Part shown: in pieces, positions 26,374 through 36,000 of the stretch
Position numbering within the stretch: the first letter of the stretch is position 1
How the letters are laid out: each line of letters opens with the position of its first letter
Source of the DNA: Paenibacillus thiaminolyticus
Lineage (GTDB): Bacteria > Bacillota > Bacilli > Paenibacillales > Paenibacillaceae
Direction: 5' to 3'
DNA length: 64,000 nt
Assembly (NCBI RefSeq): GCF_007066085.1
Contig: NZ_CP041405.1
Coordinates: 2,356,001-2,420,000, forward strand
Position numbers and translations under genes: made by a program
Notes under the pieces: generated by a model
Seen by the model: only the letters and a program-made list of their open reading frames with translations
Database searches by the model: none
What the model was told of the DNA's origin: nothing

Positions 26374-28137
26374 TTACTGGGCACCTGCCCCGATGGAAAA
26401 GAGCAGCGGCTTCTCGTCTTCCGTCTGCTGATAGACGACGAGCAGATAGCTCGGGGCGTCTTCCACATCCAGCCTCCCCGCCGCTTGGACGGCATCCGCC
26501 TTCCATGCAAAGGGGATCCGCTCGACGACGGCATGCTTGTGCAGCTCCTTCTCGCTCAAGCCCAGCGCCGCGAAGGAGGGAGACACGTCCTCCGGCCGCT
26601 CGGCAGCTTGCCGCATAACGCGGGCCGCTTCTTCCTTCGGCACGATCGTCTCCCACCACGTCTTGCGCGGCTTGTATTTGTGATTGCGGAAGTAGTCCAG
26701 CTTCATCAGCCCGTTCGCCACGTCCGGCCGCCGCAGACCGTGCGCGTCCAGGAAGGCTTGCAGGCGAACGAACAGATCCTCCAATTGATGCCCGATCTTC
26801 TGCCACCCGTTCTCTTCCCAGAAATCACCGAACGCCTGGAAGAAATCGAACGGCGAATCGAATTCCTCCTGCATCAGATGCTCCATCGTATAGTCCATCC
26901 GGTGGGCATTCCAATATTTCTCCAGCACATCCTCCAGCCGCTTCAGGCGTACGACGTCGCTGAAGGGCAGTACGTCGTTGCTCAGCATTTCGTAGGGAGC
27001 TTGATCCATATATACATATCCGTACTTGTCCGCGTCATTGCGCAGCCCGGTGCCCCGCAGCATCTTCAGGAAGCCGAGCTGCAGCTCTTCCGGACGCAGC
27101 TCGAACACATCATTGAACGTTTTGCGGAATGTTCCATAGTCTTCGAGCGGCAGACCGGCGATCAGATCGAGATGCTGATCGATTTTGCCGCTGTCCTTCA
27201 CCTTCGTTACGGTGCGGGTCAGCTTAGTGAAGTTCTGACGCCGCTTCACGAGCTCGTTCGTCGGATCATTGGTCGACTGGACGCCGATCTCGAAGCGGAA
27301 AATGCCTGGCGGCGCGTTCTCCGCCAGGAAATCAAGCACCTCCGGCCGCATAATGTCCGCCGTAATCTCGAACTGGAACACGCAGCCGCGGTGGTTCTCG
27401 ATCAGGAAGCGGAACATTTCCATCGCGTAATCCCGCTTGATGTTGAACGTGCGGTCGACGAACTTGATCAGCTTCGCCCCGTTGTCGATCAGGAACAGCA
27501 GATCCGCCTTCGTTCGCTCGATATCGAAGTAGCGGACCCCGACCTCGATACTCGACAGGCAGAATTGGCAGCTGAACGGACAGCCGCGGCTCGTCTCGAA
27601 GTAGACGACACGCTTGCCCAGATACGGCAAATCCTCCGCGAACCGGTGCGGAGACGGGATCGCGTTCAGGTCGAGCTTCGGACGGCCCGGATTGATGCGG
27701 ACCTCGTCCCCTTTGCGGTACGCGAGGCCGAACACGAAGTGATACTTCTGTTCGTCGCGAATCTCGCGCAGCAGATGCAGGAAGGTCTCCTCCCCCTCCC
27801 CCATCACGATGAAGTCCACGTCCGGCAGCCGATTCATCCAGTACACGGTGTCATAGGATACTTCCGGCCCGCCCAGGACGATGCGCAGCTCAGGCCTAAC
27901 CTTCCGCAGCATGCCGATGACCCGGATCGTCTCCTCGATGTTCCAGATATAGCAGGAGAATCCGATGACATCCGGCTCGCGGCGGAACAGATCGGAGACG
28001 ATATTCATCGCCGGATCCTTGATCGTATACTCCGCCAGCTCGACGTCGAACTCGTCGCCGCAGTGTGCCTTCAGGCAGCGGATGGCAAGCGAAGTATGAA
28101 TATATTTCGCGTTCAATGTGGATAGTACGACTTTCAT
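26374..28137 (-). CDS. B12-binding-domain radical SAM protein (DUF4080 type)
   Basis: 587 residues. An N-terminal cobalamin-binding Rossmann domain (residues 1-140, IGFSCYIWNIEET, VLGGPEVS) is followed by a radical SAM core with the cluster motif CPFSCQFC near residue 190 (Cys-x3-Cys-x2-Cys) and a C-terminal DUF4080-like helical domain. Such enzymes use a 4Fe-4S cluster and SAM for radical chemistry, often methylation; the substrate is unknown. It stands alone between the repeat region and csaA. A large open frame on the opposite strand mirrors it and is judged a shadow. Confidence 0.88.
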   Translation of the reverse strand: MKVVLSTLNAKYIHTSLAIRCLKAHCGDEFDVELAEYTIKDPAMNIVSDLFRREPDVIGFSCYIWNIEETIRVIGMLRKVRPELRIVLGGPEVSYDTVYWMNRLPDVDFIVMGEGEETFLHLLREIRDEQKYHFVFGLAYRKGDEVRINPGRPKLDLNAIPSPHRFAEDLPYLGKRVVYFETSRGCPFSCQFCLSSIEVGVRYFDIERTKADLLFLIDNGAKLIKFVDRTFNIKRDYAMEMFRFLIENHRGCVFQFEITADIMRPEVLDFLAENAPPGIFRFEIGVQSTNDPTNELVKRRQNFTKLTRTVTKVKDSGKIDQHLDLIAGLPLEDYGTFRKTFNDVFELRPEELQLGFLKMLRGTGLRNDADKYGYVYMDQAPYEMLSNDVLPFSDVVRLKRLEDVLEKYWNAHRMDYTMEHLMQEEFDSPFDFFQAFGDFWEENGWQKIGHQLEDLFVRLQAFLDAHGLRRPDVANGLMKLDYFRNHKYKPRKTWWETIVPKEEAARVMRQAAERPEDVSPSFAALGLSEKELHKHAVVERIPFAWKADAVQAAGRLDVEDAPSYLLVVYQQTEDEKPLLFSIGAGAQ

Positions 28138-28206
28138 GTTGACTCCCTTCTATCGTCACGCAAGGGCGCCAGACAGCATTCTGTCCGGCTCGCCTTGCGC
28201 CATGGC

Positions 28207-28620
28207 CTATGCAATCGGCGTTCCGTTCGGCACCGCCTCGTCTGTCCGCAGCAGCACGACATCCCCTTCTTCCGGCACGCCGCCGAGCACGAGCACCTCC
28301 GAGGAGAAGCCCGCAATCTTCCGCGGCGGGAAATTGACCACCGCGGCAACCTGACGTCCGATCAGCGTTTCCGGCGTATAGCGGACCGTAATCTGCGCGC
28401 TCGAGCGCTTCAGGCCGAGCGGACCGAAATCGATCAGCAGCTGGATCGCGGGCTTGCGCGCCTTCTCTAACGGGGCCGCCTCCACGATCGTGCCGATCCG
28501 GATGTCCAGCTTCATGAAATCTTCGATGGTCGCCTGGGCAACTTGCGGCTGCGCTTCTTCCGCCGCATTCACGCTGCCCGTATCGGCGCCATTGCTATGC
28601 TTGTTGTTAGCATCCATCAT
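28207..28620 (-). CDS. csaA: tRNA-binding domain protein CsaA (export-related chaperone)
   Basis: 137 residues from ATG 28620, whose ATGA overlaps the recQ stop. After a polar N-terminal extension of about 27 residues, the EMAP-II/OB-fold CsaA core follows (IEDFMKLDIRIGTIVEA, PAIQLLIDFGPLGLKRSSAQIT, VVNFPPRKIAGFSSEVLVLGG). Bacillus CsaA binds tRNA-like RNA and unfolded preproteins, acting around SecA. The Gln/Ala/Asn-rich extension is unusual for this small protein. Co-transcribed with recQ. Confidence 0.9.
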   Translation of the reverse strand: MMDANNKHSNGADTGSVNAAEEAQPQVAQATIEDFMKLDIRIGTIVEAAPLEKARKPAIQLLIDFGPLGLKRSSAQITVRYTPETLIGRQVAAVVNFPPRKIAGFSSEVLVLGGVPEEGDVVLLRTDEAVPNGTPIA

Positions 28621-30446
28621 GCCCATTCCTCCTGTGCGTCAAGCCGGGCCGACTCTTCTTCCCGTTGACGGAAGAAGGCCATGAACGGCTCGCCGAATTG
28701 TTTTAGCTTCGCTTCCCCGATGCCTTTGACGAGCATCATCTCGGCTTCCGTCGTCGGCATCCGCTCCGCCATCTCCCGCAGCGTGCTGTCGTTGAACACG
28801 ATATAAGGCGGCACGCCCGCCTTGCTCGCCAGCTCGCGCCGGATCAGGCGGAGCTGCTCGAATATCGTCTGGTCGACCGCGCCGGCGGCCTTCGGCTTCA
28901 GCGAGGTCGCGACCCGCTGCGTCACCTGGCGCTGCCCCTTCAGCACCTCGGCCGCGGGCGGCAGCAGGCGGACAACCGGATACTGTCCTTCGCTTAACTG
29001 CAAATAGCCTTCCGCGATCAGCACATAAATCAGGTCGGCGATCGCCTTCTCGGTCAAATGCCGCATCTCTCCGTGCGTCGGCAACTTTTCGAAGCCGTAT
29101 TGGACCACCTTTTTGTTGCGCGATCCCTTCAGCACAGAGGCTACCATCGAGACGCCGAACCGTTCCCGCATCCGGAAGATGCAGGAGAAAATTTTCTGCG
29201 CTTCCGTCGTAATGTCGATCGATTCGCGCTCATCCTTGCAGTTCCCGCACATGCCGCAGGTCTCGTCCGACATTTCGCCGAAGTAGCGCAGCATGTACGT
29301 CTGCAGGCAGCCAGTCGTGTAGCAGTAATCGATCATCGCCTGCAGCTTCTTATATTCATGTGTCTTCCGCTCTGGCGCGGCTTCACTCTGTTCAATAAAA
29401 AACTTCTGCGTCAAAATATCCTGCGGATGGAACAGCAGCACGCATTCGCTCGGCTCGCCGTCCCGGCCCGCGCGCCCGGCCTCCTGCACATACGCCTCCA
29501 TATGCTTCGGCATATTGTAGTGCAGCACATAGCGCACGTTCGATTTGTCGATGCCCATGCCGAAGGCGTTCGTCGCCACGATGACGCGCAAGTCGTCATA
29601 CAGGAACGCCTCCTGCATATGCGCGCGCTCCTCGTCCGACATGCCGGCATGATACCGGCCGGCGGCAAGACCCGCCTTCCGCAGCATCTCGCACAGATCC
29701 TCGACTTCCTTCCGCGTCGAGGCATAGATGATGCCGGGCTGATGCGTGCGCTCCCGCACATAATTGAGTGTAAATGCCCGGCGCTCCTCGCCGCGCAGCA
29801 CGGCGAACGCCAGGTTGTCCCGCTTGAAGCCGGTGACCACCAGCTCCGGCTCCCCAAGCTCGAGCAGCCGGATTAAGTCCTCCGTCACCTCCGGCGTCGC
29901 GGTAGCCGTAAAGGCCGCCATGAGCGGGCGCGGACGTCCCGCCTCCTCCAGCTCCTTCAGGAAAGGCGCGATCGCGCGGTAGCTCGGGCGGAAATCATGC
30001 CCCCACTGCGACACGCAGTGGGCCTCGTCCACCGCAATGAACGCGATCGGCAGCGACTTCGCCCGCTCACGGAACCATTCGCTCTCCAGCCGCTCCGGCG
30101 CGACATAGAGCAGCTTCAGCCGCCCTTCCTCCGCCCGGCGCACAATTCGTCCCGCCTCCCCCATCTCCTGGGTGCTGTTGATGAACGCCGCCTCCACGCC
30201 CAAGCTGTGCAGCGCATCGACCTGATCCTTCATCAGCGAGATGAGCGGCGAGACGACCAGCGTCACGCCCTGCAGCATCAGCGCCGGAATCTGGTAACAG
30301 ATCGACTTCCCGCCGCCGGTCGGCATAATGCCTACCGTATTTTTACCTTCCAATATATATTCAATTATTCGCTTCTGTCCCTCGCGGAAGTCATCGTAGC
30401 CGAACACCCGCTTCAATGTGCTCCGTGCTTGGTCCATTGATATCAT
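28617..30446 (-). CDS. recQ: ATP-dependent DNA helicase RecQ
   Basis: 609 residues. Helicase domain I has Walker A MPTGGGKSICYQ near residue 48 and the DEAH box VDEAHCVSQWGHDFRP; motif VI is YVQEAGRAGRDGEPS. Then come the RecQ-Ct zinc site (Cys-rich CGMCGNCKD) and winged helix, and a C-terminal HRDC domain (about 525-600). It unwinds DNA 3' to 5' in recombination and repair. The stop overlaps csaA by ATGA. Full length, with all motifs intact. Confidence 0.95.
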   Translation of the reverse strand: MISMDQARSTLKRVFGYDDFREGQKRIIEYILEGKNTVGIMPTGGGKSICYQIPALMLQGVTLVVSPLISLMKDQVDALHSLGVEAAFINSTQEMGEAGRIVRRAEEGRLKLLYVAPERLESEWFRERAKSLPIAFIAVDEAHCVSQWGHDFRPSYRAIAPFLKELEEAGRPRPLMAAFTATATPEVTEDLIRLLELGEPELVVTGFKRDNLAFAVLRGEERRAFTLNYVRERTHQPGIIYASTRKEVEDLCEMLRKAGLAAGRYHAGMSDEERAHMQEAFLYDDLRVIVATNAFGMGIDKSNVRYVLHYNMPKHMEAYVQEAGRAGRDGEPSECVLLFHPQDILTQKFFIEQSEAAPERKTHEYKKLQAMIDYCYTTGCLQTYMLRYFGEMSDETCGMCGNCKDERESIDITTEAQKIFSCIFRMRERFGVSMVASVLKGSRNKKVVQYGFEKLPTHGEMRHLTEKAIADLIYVLIAEGYLQLSEGQYPVVRLLPPAAEVLKGQRQVTQRVATSLKPKAAGAVDQTIFEQLRLIRRELASKAGVPPYIVFNDSTLREMAERMPTTEAEMMLVKGIGEAKLKQFGEPFMAFFRQREEESARLDAQEEWA

Positions 30447-30821
30447 ATCCTCGAACTCCTTCTCGCTCTCCCTGCTATTGTTCTAGTATAACCTAACGCG
30501 AAGCCGGTTGGGAGGGCCAGGCCGGATTCTCTCGGGGCAAGGTTGAATTCGTGCCCCGCTCTTTGGTCTTGATATTGGCTGCTGCATTAAGGCCGCATTC
30601 AACAAACACGAAGCCTAGGGCATTCATATCCCCGGTCCATAAGCATCAATCATTGGGCATTAGAATCACGCCATATGCAACATCGACCCTATCGGCCCGT
30701 CCTAGCTTGCCTGCGTGCTTCGTCCTCGCTGTTCAGACCCCGTTGCTGGCGGTTGGCGCCCACCCGTTCTTTTTGCTATAGTGAGAGCAGTTGAATCTGA
30801 AGGCAGGAGCGAAGACCAGAC
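30447..30821. other. Divergent promoter region between recQ and rlmD
   Basis: No gene seen. For rlmD a plausible sigma-A promoter is TTGGCG (30753-30758), 18 bp, TATAGT (30777-30782). For recQ a TAGTATAA box near 30483-30490 may serve. The middle is unremarkable. Confidence 0.45.
30753..30782 (+). promoter_or_regulatory. Possible sigma-A promoter of rlmD
   Basis: TTGGCG and TATAGT with an 18-bp spacer, 40 bp before the start codon. Confidence 0.45.
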
Positions 30822-32330
30822 ATGAACGAACGAAGAACCGGTACGGACCGGAGTCATAGAGGAAGCAATCCTAAGGAGCGGGCAGGTTGGAAAAAGGGAC
30901 CCCGTCCCGGCGCGTCCGGAGCGCGGCCGCGGGTGACCGATGCCTCTGCGGAGCAGGTGAAGAGTGGTGATCGCATCGTCGTCACGATCAAGCGGATCGG
31001 CATTAACGGAGAAGGCGTCGGCTATTATCGGAAAAAAGCCGTCTTCCTCGACGGCGCTCTTCCGGGCGAGGTCGTGCGGGCGAAGGTAAGCGCCGTGCAC
31101 GATAAGCATATCGTCGCCGCTGTGACGGCGTACGAGAAGGAATCGCCGGACCGGCGCCAGCCGCCTTGTCCGGTGTATGATCGCTGCGGCGGCTGCCAGC
31201 TGCAGCATCTCGCTTACGAGAGCCAGCTCCGGGCGAAGGAGGAGCTAGTGCGGGAGGCGTTCCGCCGCTATGCCGGCATCGAAGGGCAGGCACTGCCGCT
31301 CAAGCCGATGCTAGGCATGGACGATCCGTGGCATTACCGGAACAAAGCCCAACTGCAGCTCGGCGCCGGACGGGACGGCCGCATCGTCGCCGGACTATAT
31401 GAGGCCCAGTCCCATCAGCTCGTCGATATTACGGGCTGCACGATCCAGCATGACTGCATCAATCAGACGGTCGAGGAGGTCAAGGCGATTCTGGAGCGGC
31501 TGCACATTGCGCCGTATGACGTGAAGCGCCGCAGCGGCGTCGTCCGCACGATCATCGTGCGGACGGGCTTCCAGTCCGACGACCTGCAATTGACGCTCGT
31601 CACGGGCACAGAGACGCTGCCGAAGAGCGACCAGCTCGTCAGCGAGCTGCTGCGCAAGGTCCCCGGTCTGACCACAATCGCGCACAATATCAACACACGC
31701 AAGACATCGCTCGTGTTCGGCGACAAGACGCGCATTCTCTGGGGCAAGCCGACGATGGAGGACTCGCTCGGCGACTTGAAATTCTCGCTGTCGCCGCGCG
31801 CCTTCTTCCAGCTCAACCCGCAGCAGACGCTGAAGCTGTACGAGGCGGTGCGCGTGGCCGCGGCCTTGAGCGGGCGGGAACGGGTCGTCGACGCCTACTG
31901 CGGGACGGGCACGATCGCCCTCTGGCTGGCCCCGTATGCAGCCGAGGTGCGCGGGATCGAGATTATCCCGGAGGCCGTCGACAACGCCCGCCAGAACGCC
32001 GATCGCAGCGGCCGCACGAACGCCGCCTTCTATGCCGGAGAAGCCGAAGCGCTGCTTCCCCGCTGGGTGAAGGACGGCTACCGCCCCGACGTCATCGTCG
32101 TCGACCCGCCGCGCACCGGCTGCGACGAGCGTCTGCTGCGGGCCATCCTCGCCGCCAAGCCGAAGCGGCTCGTCTACGTTTCCTGCAATCCGTCCACCTT
32201 GGCGAAGGATTGCAAAGCACTGCTGGCCGGCGGCTACGAACTGGCCTCCGTCCAGCCGGTGGACATGTTCCCGCAGACGGCGCATGTGGAGGTGACAGTG
32301 AGACTTGAAAGAATAGATACAGCCAAGTAA
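30822..32330 (+). CDS. rlmD: 23S rRNA (uracil-C5)-methyltransferase, RlmD/RumA family
   Basis: 502 residues. A basic N-terminal extension of about 45 residues precedes the TRAM domain (GDRIVVTIKRIGINGEGVGYY), the 4Fe-4S cysteines (CPVYDRCGGCQLQHL) and the Rossmann methyltransferase domain (YCGTGTIALWLAP). Catalytic Cys lies in VYVSCNPSTLAKD with DPPRTGCDE before it. It methylates uracil in 23S rRNA with SAM. AGGAG precedes the ATG. The stop is 8 bp from the 3' end of a convergent recombinase remnant, marking the left edge of the accessory island. Confidence 0.92.
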   Translation: MNERRTGTDRSHRGSNPKERAGWKKGPRPGASGARPRVTDASAEQVKSGDRIVVTIKRIGINGEGVGYYRKKAVFLDGALPGEVVRAKVSAVHDKHIVAAVTAYEKESPDRRQPPCPVYDRCGGCQLQHLAYESQLRAKEELVREAFRRYAGIEGQALPLKPMLGMDDPWHYRNKAQLQLGAGRDGRIVAGLYEAQSHQLVDITGCTIQHDCINQTVEEVKAILERLHIAPYDVKRRSGVVRTIIVRTGFQSDDLQLTLVTGTETLPKSDQLVSELLRKVPGLTTIAHNINTRKTSLVFGDKTRILWGKPTMEDSLGDLKFSLSPRAFFQLNPQQTLKLYEAVRVAAALSGRERVVDAYCGTGTIALWLAPYAAEVRGIEIIPEAVDNARQNADRSGRTNAAFYAGEAEALLPRWVKDGYRPDVIVVDPPRTGCDERLLRAILAAKPKRLVYVSCNPSTLAKDCKALLAGGYELASVQPVDMFPQTAHVEVTVRLERIDTAK

Positions 32331-32337
32331 ACTGTAC

Positions 32338-33080
32338 CTAATTTGAGGGGAGAGGGTGGGAAAGTTTGTAGTGAATTTTAATCTTTCCGCCCTCGAATAC
32401 TTCAATTTTGTGGATTAGCCTTTGGAGGATTTGCTTCAACACCTGTTCACCTTCAATGTCTAGGTTAACGAAGGTCCTACTTCTTTTCTAAAGGCTTGTA
32501 GCTGTTCGTTGAGGTATTTCTTTGCTTCTACAATTCAGCTTTCTTGTTCGCTAGGTCTTACTGTTGTTGAGTGATACGCTCATTCTGTTGCTTGAATTGC
32601 TCCGTTGAGATAGCCCTCTCAACGTGAAGCCTTAACAACCAGTCAAAGCGTTTGTCAAGTTGGGCTAACTCTCTATCAACTCGTTTTAGTTCTTTTTATG
32701 GTAGAGGACTGTAAAGCGTTCGCTTTTTCCTCCGCTATTCCCTAAAGATCCTCTATCTTTACCCTGTCCTGTATCAATGCTCCTAGGTCATTCTTGACGG
32801 TCTGCAACAGGGCTTGCTCCTCAATGATATGGGAGGAACAGTAGGAGGATGTAAACTTCACATAACCGCCACACACATACGCCCCATTACGTCTATCTGG
32901 CTTGAAGTGCATACCGCTTCCGCAATCGGGGCATTTCACGATATAAGAAAACAGGCTTTCTTTGCCGTTGCTCTTATGCTTCCCTTTCCTTTGCATGAGT
33001 TCCTGTACAGTTTTATAGTCATCCTCTGAGATGATAGGAGGGTGGGCGTTCTCAATGACAATATGCTTATCACTTTCAAT
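32338..33080 (-). pseudogene. C-terminal remnant of a large serine recombinase
   Basis: Reading from 33080 down, VIENAHPPIISEDDYKTVQEL and the zinc ribbon CPDCGSGMHFKPDRRNGAYVC (continuing to SSYCSSHIIEEQALL) are the Recombinase/zinc-beta-ribbon part of phage- and ICE-type serine integrases. After VKIEDL (stop 32742) the coiled-coil tail continues in other frames (ELKRVDRELAQLDKRFDWLL) down to the natural C-terminus IEVFEGGKIKIHYKLS and stop at 32338-32340. The catalytic Ser domain is missing. So it is a decayed integrase whose 3' end lies against rlmD. Confidence 0.8.
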
Positions 33081-33390
33081 CTTTCGTCTTTCCTTGTAAA
33101 GTTCAGCTTTTGCTAGTGTTCCTGTAGTCTCTTCCCGATAGTCTTGTAACATTTCTAGTAACGGATCAACGCCAATTACTCGATTACCATTCCATTCGTG
33201 CAAATTTGCATATAGTCGAATTAATTCTTGATACGTGTTGGGTACCTGCATTAATGACCTTTGCAAATAGGCTGCCTCATCAAGTAGCCTCTGTTTTAGT
33301 TACTTCCCGATAAAAGCAATAGTTAAATAATAAGGATATAGGAAGTAACACTAGTAGCACGGTTTTAAGGATTTTACTGTGTCTTAACAT
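33077..33390 (-). pseudogene. Frameshifted small membrane-anchored protein, fused into the recombinase remnant
   Basis: ATG 33390 (AAAGGGTG 7 bp upstream) opens 36 codons, MLRHSKILKT plus a hydrophobic segment and YREVTKTEAT, stop at 33280-33282. Shifting frame there gives KQRLLDEAAYLQRS and continues (MQVPNTYQELIRLYANLHEW) until the recombinase sequence begins. This looks like one membrane-anchored protein with a frameshift, joined to the recombinase tail. Family not recognised. Confidence 0.5.
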
Positions 33391-33420
33391 GCATTTCACC
33401 CTTTACCGAAAAAACAGGTA

Positions 33421-33441
33421 TTGGCGGCCTTAGGCCGCCAA
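33421..33441 (-). terminator. Perfect palindromic terminator TTGGCGGCC-TTA-GGCCGCCAA
   Basis: A 9-bp perfect GC-rich stem with a 3-nt loop; on the minus strand it is followed by TACCTGTTTTTT. It lies downstream of the lasso/ABC operon and could be its end. Confidence 0.75.
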
Positions 33442-33455
33442 TTATAAATATAAAA

Positions 33456-33632
33456 CTATTTTTTCACTTGATATTGGAATGTAATTTCCTTGCTTTTAAA
33501 ATATGTATTCTGATTGGCTTTATTCCGTTGTACACCAACTTTGGCGTCGGGATCTGAAAATGTTTTTTCGCAATTGCAAGTTTCTTTATCTTCACAGCTA
33601 CAGCGTTTCTTTATTTCGCTAAAGGTGCATTT
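33456..33632 (-). pseudogene. Cys-rich fragment, possibly from a transposase
   Basis: The frame after the TAA at 33633-33635 reads KCTFSEIKKRCSCEDKET, then CNCEKTFSDPDAKVGVQ and stops at 33456. It has no start codon. The FSDPDAKVG pattern recalls the DPDA region of IS1182/IS4-type transposases, but the match is too short to be sure. Confidence 0.3.
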
Positions 33633-33736
33633 TTATTTTAGAAGAAAAATAGGAGCTTTTTGAACACACTCTGCTAGATAAAAAATTATGCTAATAAAAT
33701 AAGTTTTACATTAGCATAAGCCACTCGCTTACTATA

Positions 33737-34459
33737 TTAACGAACACTACGATATGAAAACAACCAAGCAGAAATAGTTAATAATAATACTACCCAAGAA
33801 AATTGAACCGCTAGTCCGGGCCATTTATCTAAATAGACATTTACCGCAGGTAGAGAAAAAAGATTCATTGTAGCCAGAGTAGGTAAAAACTTAGCTAACT
33901 GAGAAAATGAAAACAACATGTGGCTAAGTCCCAAAACAAGCGGGAGCATGATAGCGACAGGTGCTATAAACGATTTTGTCATAATAGATAAGGCAGAGGT
34001 AATCCAAGCTAATTGAATCCAACTAAGTATCCCAAGAGAAATACTTCCAAGTAACCGGATCATGAAAGAACCAGTCCATTCGATATCATGTTGAAACATA
34101 AGAACGATTAAACCAATTACACTTGATACTATTCCCGTAACTAATATAATTATGGACATGTTAACAAATTTCGCACATAAAAGTTTTAATCTAGATGGTT
34201 GTGTGAGAAGTGTTGTTCTTAGAGCAGAGTGCGAATATTCTTGACCAAAATAACCTGCACTGGCAACAATAACTCCATGTTGGCCTAAATAGAGAGCTTG
34301 CAAGCAAAGAGAAAGAACTTCCTGCTCTCTCCCTGTCTTTGGTGTATCTGATGTTAATAAGTAGAGTAAGGGAATGATAATAGCTCCAACTGCACCTAGA
34401 ACACACCAACCATAAGAAAAAAATTTAGTTTTCTCACTACGGAGCGCAGCATGCATCAA
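33737..34459 (-). CDS. ABC-2 type permease, lantibiotic immunity (LanG/E)-like
   Basis: 240 residues with six membrane segments. Its order - long TM1-TM2 gap, then GYFGQEYSHSALRTTLLTQPSRLKLLCAKF - is the ABC-2 permease signature seen in bacitracin/lantibiotic self-resistance and BcrB-like transporters. Overlaps the preceding permease gene by ATGA. With the ATPase at 35243-35959 and the second permease it forms a three-gene exporter that likely protects the producer against the lasso peptide. AT-rich like the whole cluster. Confidence 0.8.
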   Translation of the reverse strand: MMHAALRSEKTKFFSYGWCVLGAVGAIIIPLLYLLTSDTPKTGREQEVLSLCLQALYLGQHGVIVASAGYFGQEYSHSALRTTLLTQPSRLKLLCAKFVNMSIIILVTGIVSSVIGLIVLMFQHDIEWTGSFMIRLLGSISLGILSWIQLAWITSALSIMTKSFIAPVAIMLPLVLGLSHMLFSFSQLAKFLPTLATMNLFSLPAVNVYLDKWPGLAVQFSWVVLLLTISAWLFSYRSVR

Positions 34460-35241
34460 TATTTCCCTCCTACATCATTACGAGTAAAAGCATAATATGA
34501 GATGATTAATGTTAATATCACCCATACCAGAAGTACGATGCCACCTTGTAATGGATCATGTTCAAAAGGGTCTGTTGGTCTTGCAATGAGAAAATTACCT
34601 GCTGCCACAGGGAGATACTCCGCCCATTCCCACCTTTGTGCTAAATAACCTCCAAGATTGTATAGCTGAGGAACTAAAAAAGCTAAAGGGACGAGGGCAT
34701 TTTTGAAGAGCATCCCTATCCCGAAAGAAAGTATGGTTAGTAAAATCCAATTTAGCGCTGAAAATCCAATAAACTGCCATGCTATTGTACTTAAATAAAA
34801 TGGATGTAAGCCTAGTTCACCCAAGCCAACATGTGTGATAGAAATCGTAGCATAAATTGTTAATAGTGATATGAATACACTACATATTAAAAGTGCGAGT
34901 ACTTTCGCCCAAAACACCTTAATTCGACTACTTTGACATAGTAAAGTTGTACGTAATTGATGATTTTTATATTCACTTGCCCCTATCATTCCTCCAAAGA
35001 TAACCATTGGTAAATTCCCAGTCAGAGAGGAAAAACCCAAATAATCCAATGGGGGTAATGCTTGCGCTAATTCCGGGTGAGTTTCTGGTGTCGCGTCTAA
35101 ACCAATCTTAACAAAGCTTTTTGCTGCGATAAGTGCCATTAATGGTTGAATAACGATAACTAAAGCACAAATTACCCACCACACTCTACTTGAACCAATC
35201 TTTATCTGTTCAATTCTTATGGTTCTAGAAAAAGTCTTCAT
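34456..35241 (-). CDS. ABC-2 type permease, lantibiotic immunity-like
   Basis: 261 residues from ATG 35241 (GGTGGAG 6 bp upstream; only one base separates it from the ATPase stop). Six membrane spans and the family block GASEYKNHQLRTTLLCQSSR, parallel to QEYSHSALRTTLLTQPSR in the next gene, so the two permeases are related to each other and likely heterodimerise. Role in self-immunity inferred from gene order and family. Confidence 0.8.
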   Translation of the reverse strand: MKTFSRTIRIEQIKIGSSRVWWVICALVIVIQPLMALIAAKSFVKIGLDATPETHPELAQALPPLDYLGFSSLTGNLPMVIFGGMIGASEYKNHQLRTTLLCQSSRIKVFWAKVLALLICSVFISLLTIYATISITHVGLGELGLHPFYLSTIAWQFIGFSALNWILLTILSFGIGMLFKNALVPLAFLVPQLYNLGGYLAQRWEWAEYLPVAAGNFLIARPTDPFEHDPLQGGIVLLVWVILTLIISYYAFTRNDVGGKY

Positions 35242-35242
35242 C

Positions 35243-35959
35243 TTATGCTCCACCTTCTGTAAGAGAAAAGAACACATCCTCCAATGATTCTAGGTTCTTC
35301 ATAACATGCCGAAGTTCACCAGCTGCTATTATTTTTCCATGATTAATAATAACTACATCGTCCGCCACAGCTTCCACTTCAGAAAGAAGATGTGATGACA
35401 ACAAAATAGTCTTTCCCATGTCTGATTGCTGACGAATAAATTTTCTAAACCAGCGAATTCCTGTTGGATCAAGTCCATTAGTTGGTTCATCAAGAACAAG
35501 ATATTGAGGGTCTCCCAAAAGAGCCGCTGCAAGTCCAAGACGTTGTCCTTCACCCAATGATAAAGTTCCCAGCCTCGCTTTGCTTTTTTCTGATAAACCG
35601 ACTATTTCCAATACCTCGGACACACGCCGGAAAGAGATGTTGTTGCTTTGTGCTATGATCTTCAGATGGGTTTTTACCCTTCTAGAAGGAGCACCTCCTA
35701 TACCATCAAATGCTGCTCCTACCACTTTCAATGGAGTATCAAATGTTACATAGTTACTTCCGCCAAAAGTTGCCGTTCCTGTTGAACGATCAAGTCCTAA
35801 CAAAATACGAAGTGTTGAGCTTTTTCCTGCACCATTTGGTCCAAGAAAAGCTGTGATTCTCCCTTGTTTTGCTTCAAATGACACATCTTTTAATATATTT
35901 TTTTCTCCATGTCGCTTACATAATTGTGATATAACAATATTGTTTGTAGTATTCGTCAA
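35243..35959 (-). CDS. ABC transporter ATPase, BcrA/LanF-like
   Basis: 238 residues: Walker A LGPNGAGKSS near residue 40, signature LSLGEGQRLGLAAAL, Walker B YLVLDEPTNGLDP and H-loop LLSSHLL. It pairs with the two permeases downstream (coupled by TAAG-ATG) and follows the lasso exporter NBD gene by about 40 bp. BcrA/LanF-type ATPases confer resistance to cell-surface peptides, so immunity is the likeliest role. Confidence 0.85.
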   Translation of the reverse strand: MTNTTNNIVISQLCKRHGEKNILKDVSFEAKQGRITAFLGPNGAGKSSTLRILLGLDRSTGTATFGGSNYVTFDTPLKVVGAAFDGIGGAPSRRVKTHLKIIAQSNNISFRRVSEVLEIVGLSEKSKARLGTLSLGEGQRLGLAAALLGDPQYLVLDEPTNGLDPTGIRWFRKFIRQQSDMGKTILLSSHLLSEVEAVADDVVIINHGKIIAAGELRHVMKNLESLEDVFFSLTEGGA

Positions 35960-36000
35960 TATAAATATCTCCTCCGAAATAAATTAGTCTTGATATTTAT

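Noticed and set aside
26365..28125. 586-codon open frame on the plus strand
   Set aside because: It mirrors the B12-radical SAM gene on the minus strand; no ribosome site or domain, and composition (Arg/Leu/Gln-rich) is typical of an antisense shadow in GC-rich coding DNA.
31395..32405. 336-codon minus-strand frame
   Set aside because: Antisense to rlmD, whose motifs are clear; no recognisable family.
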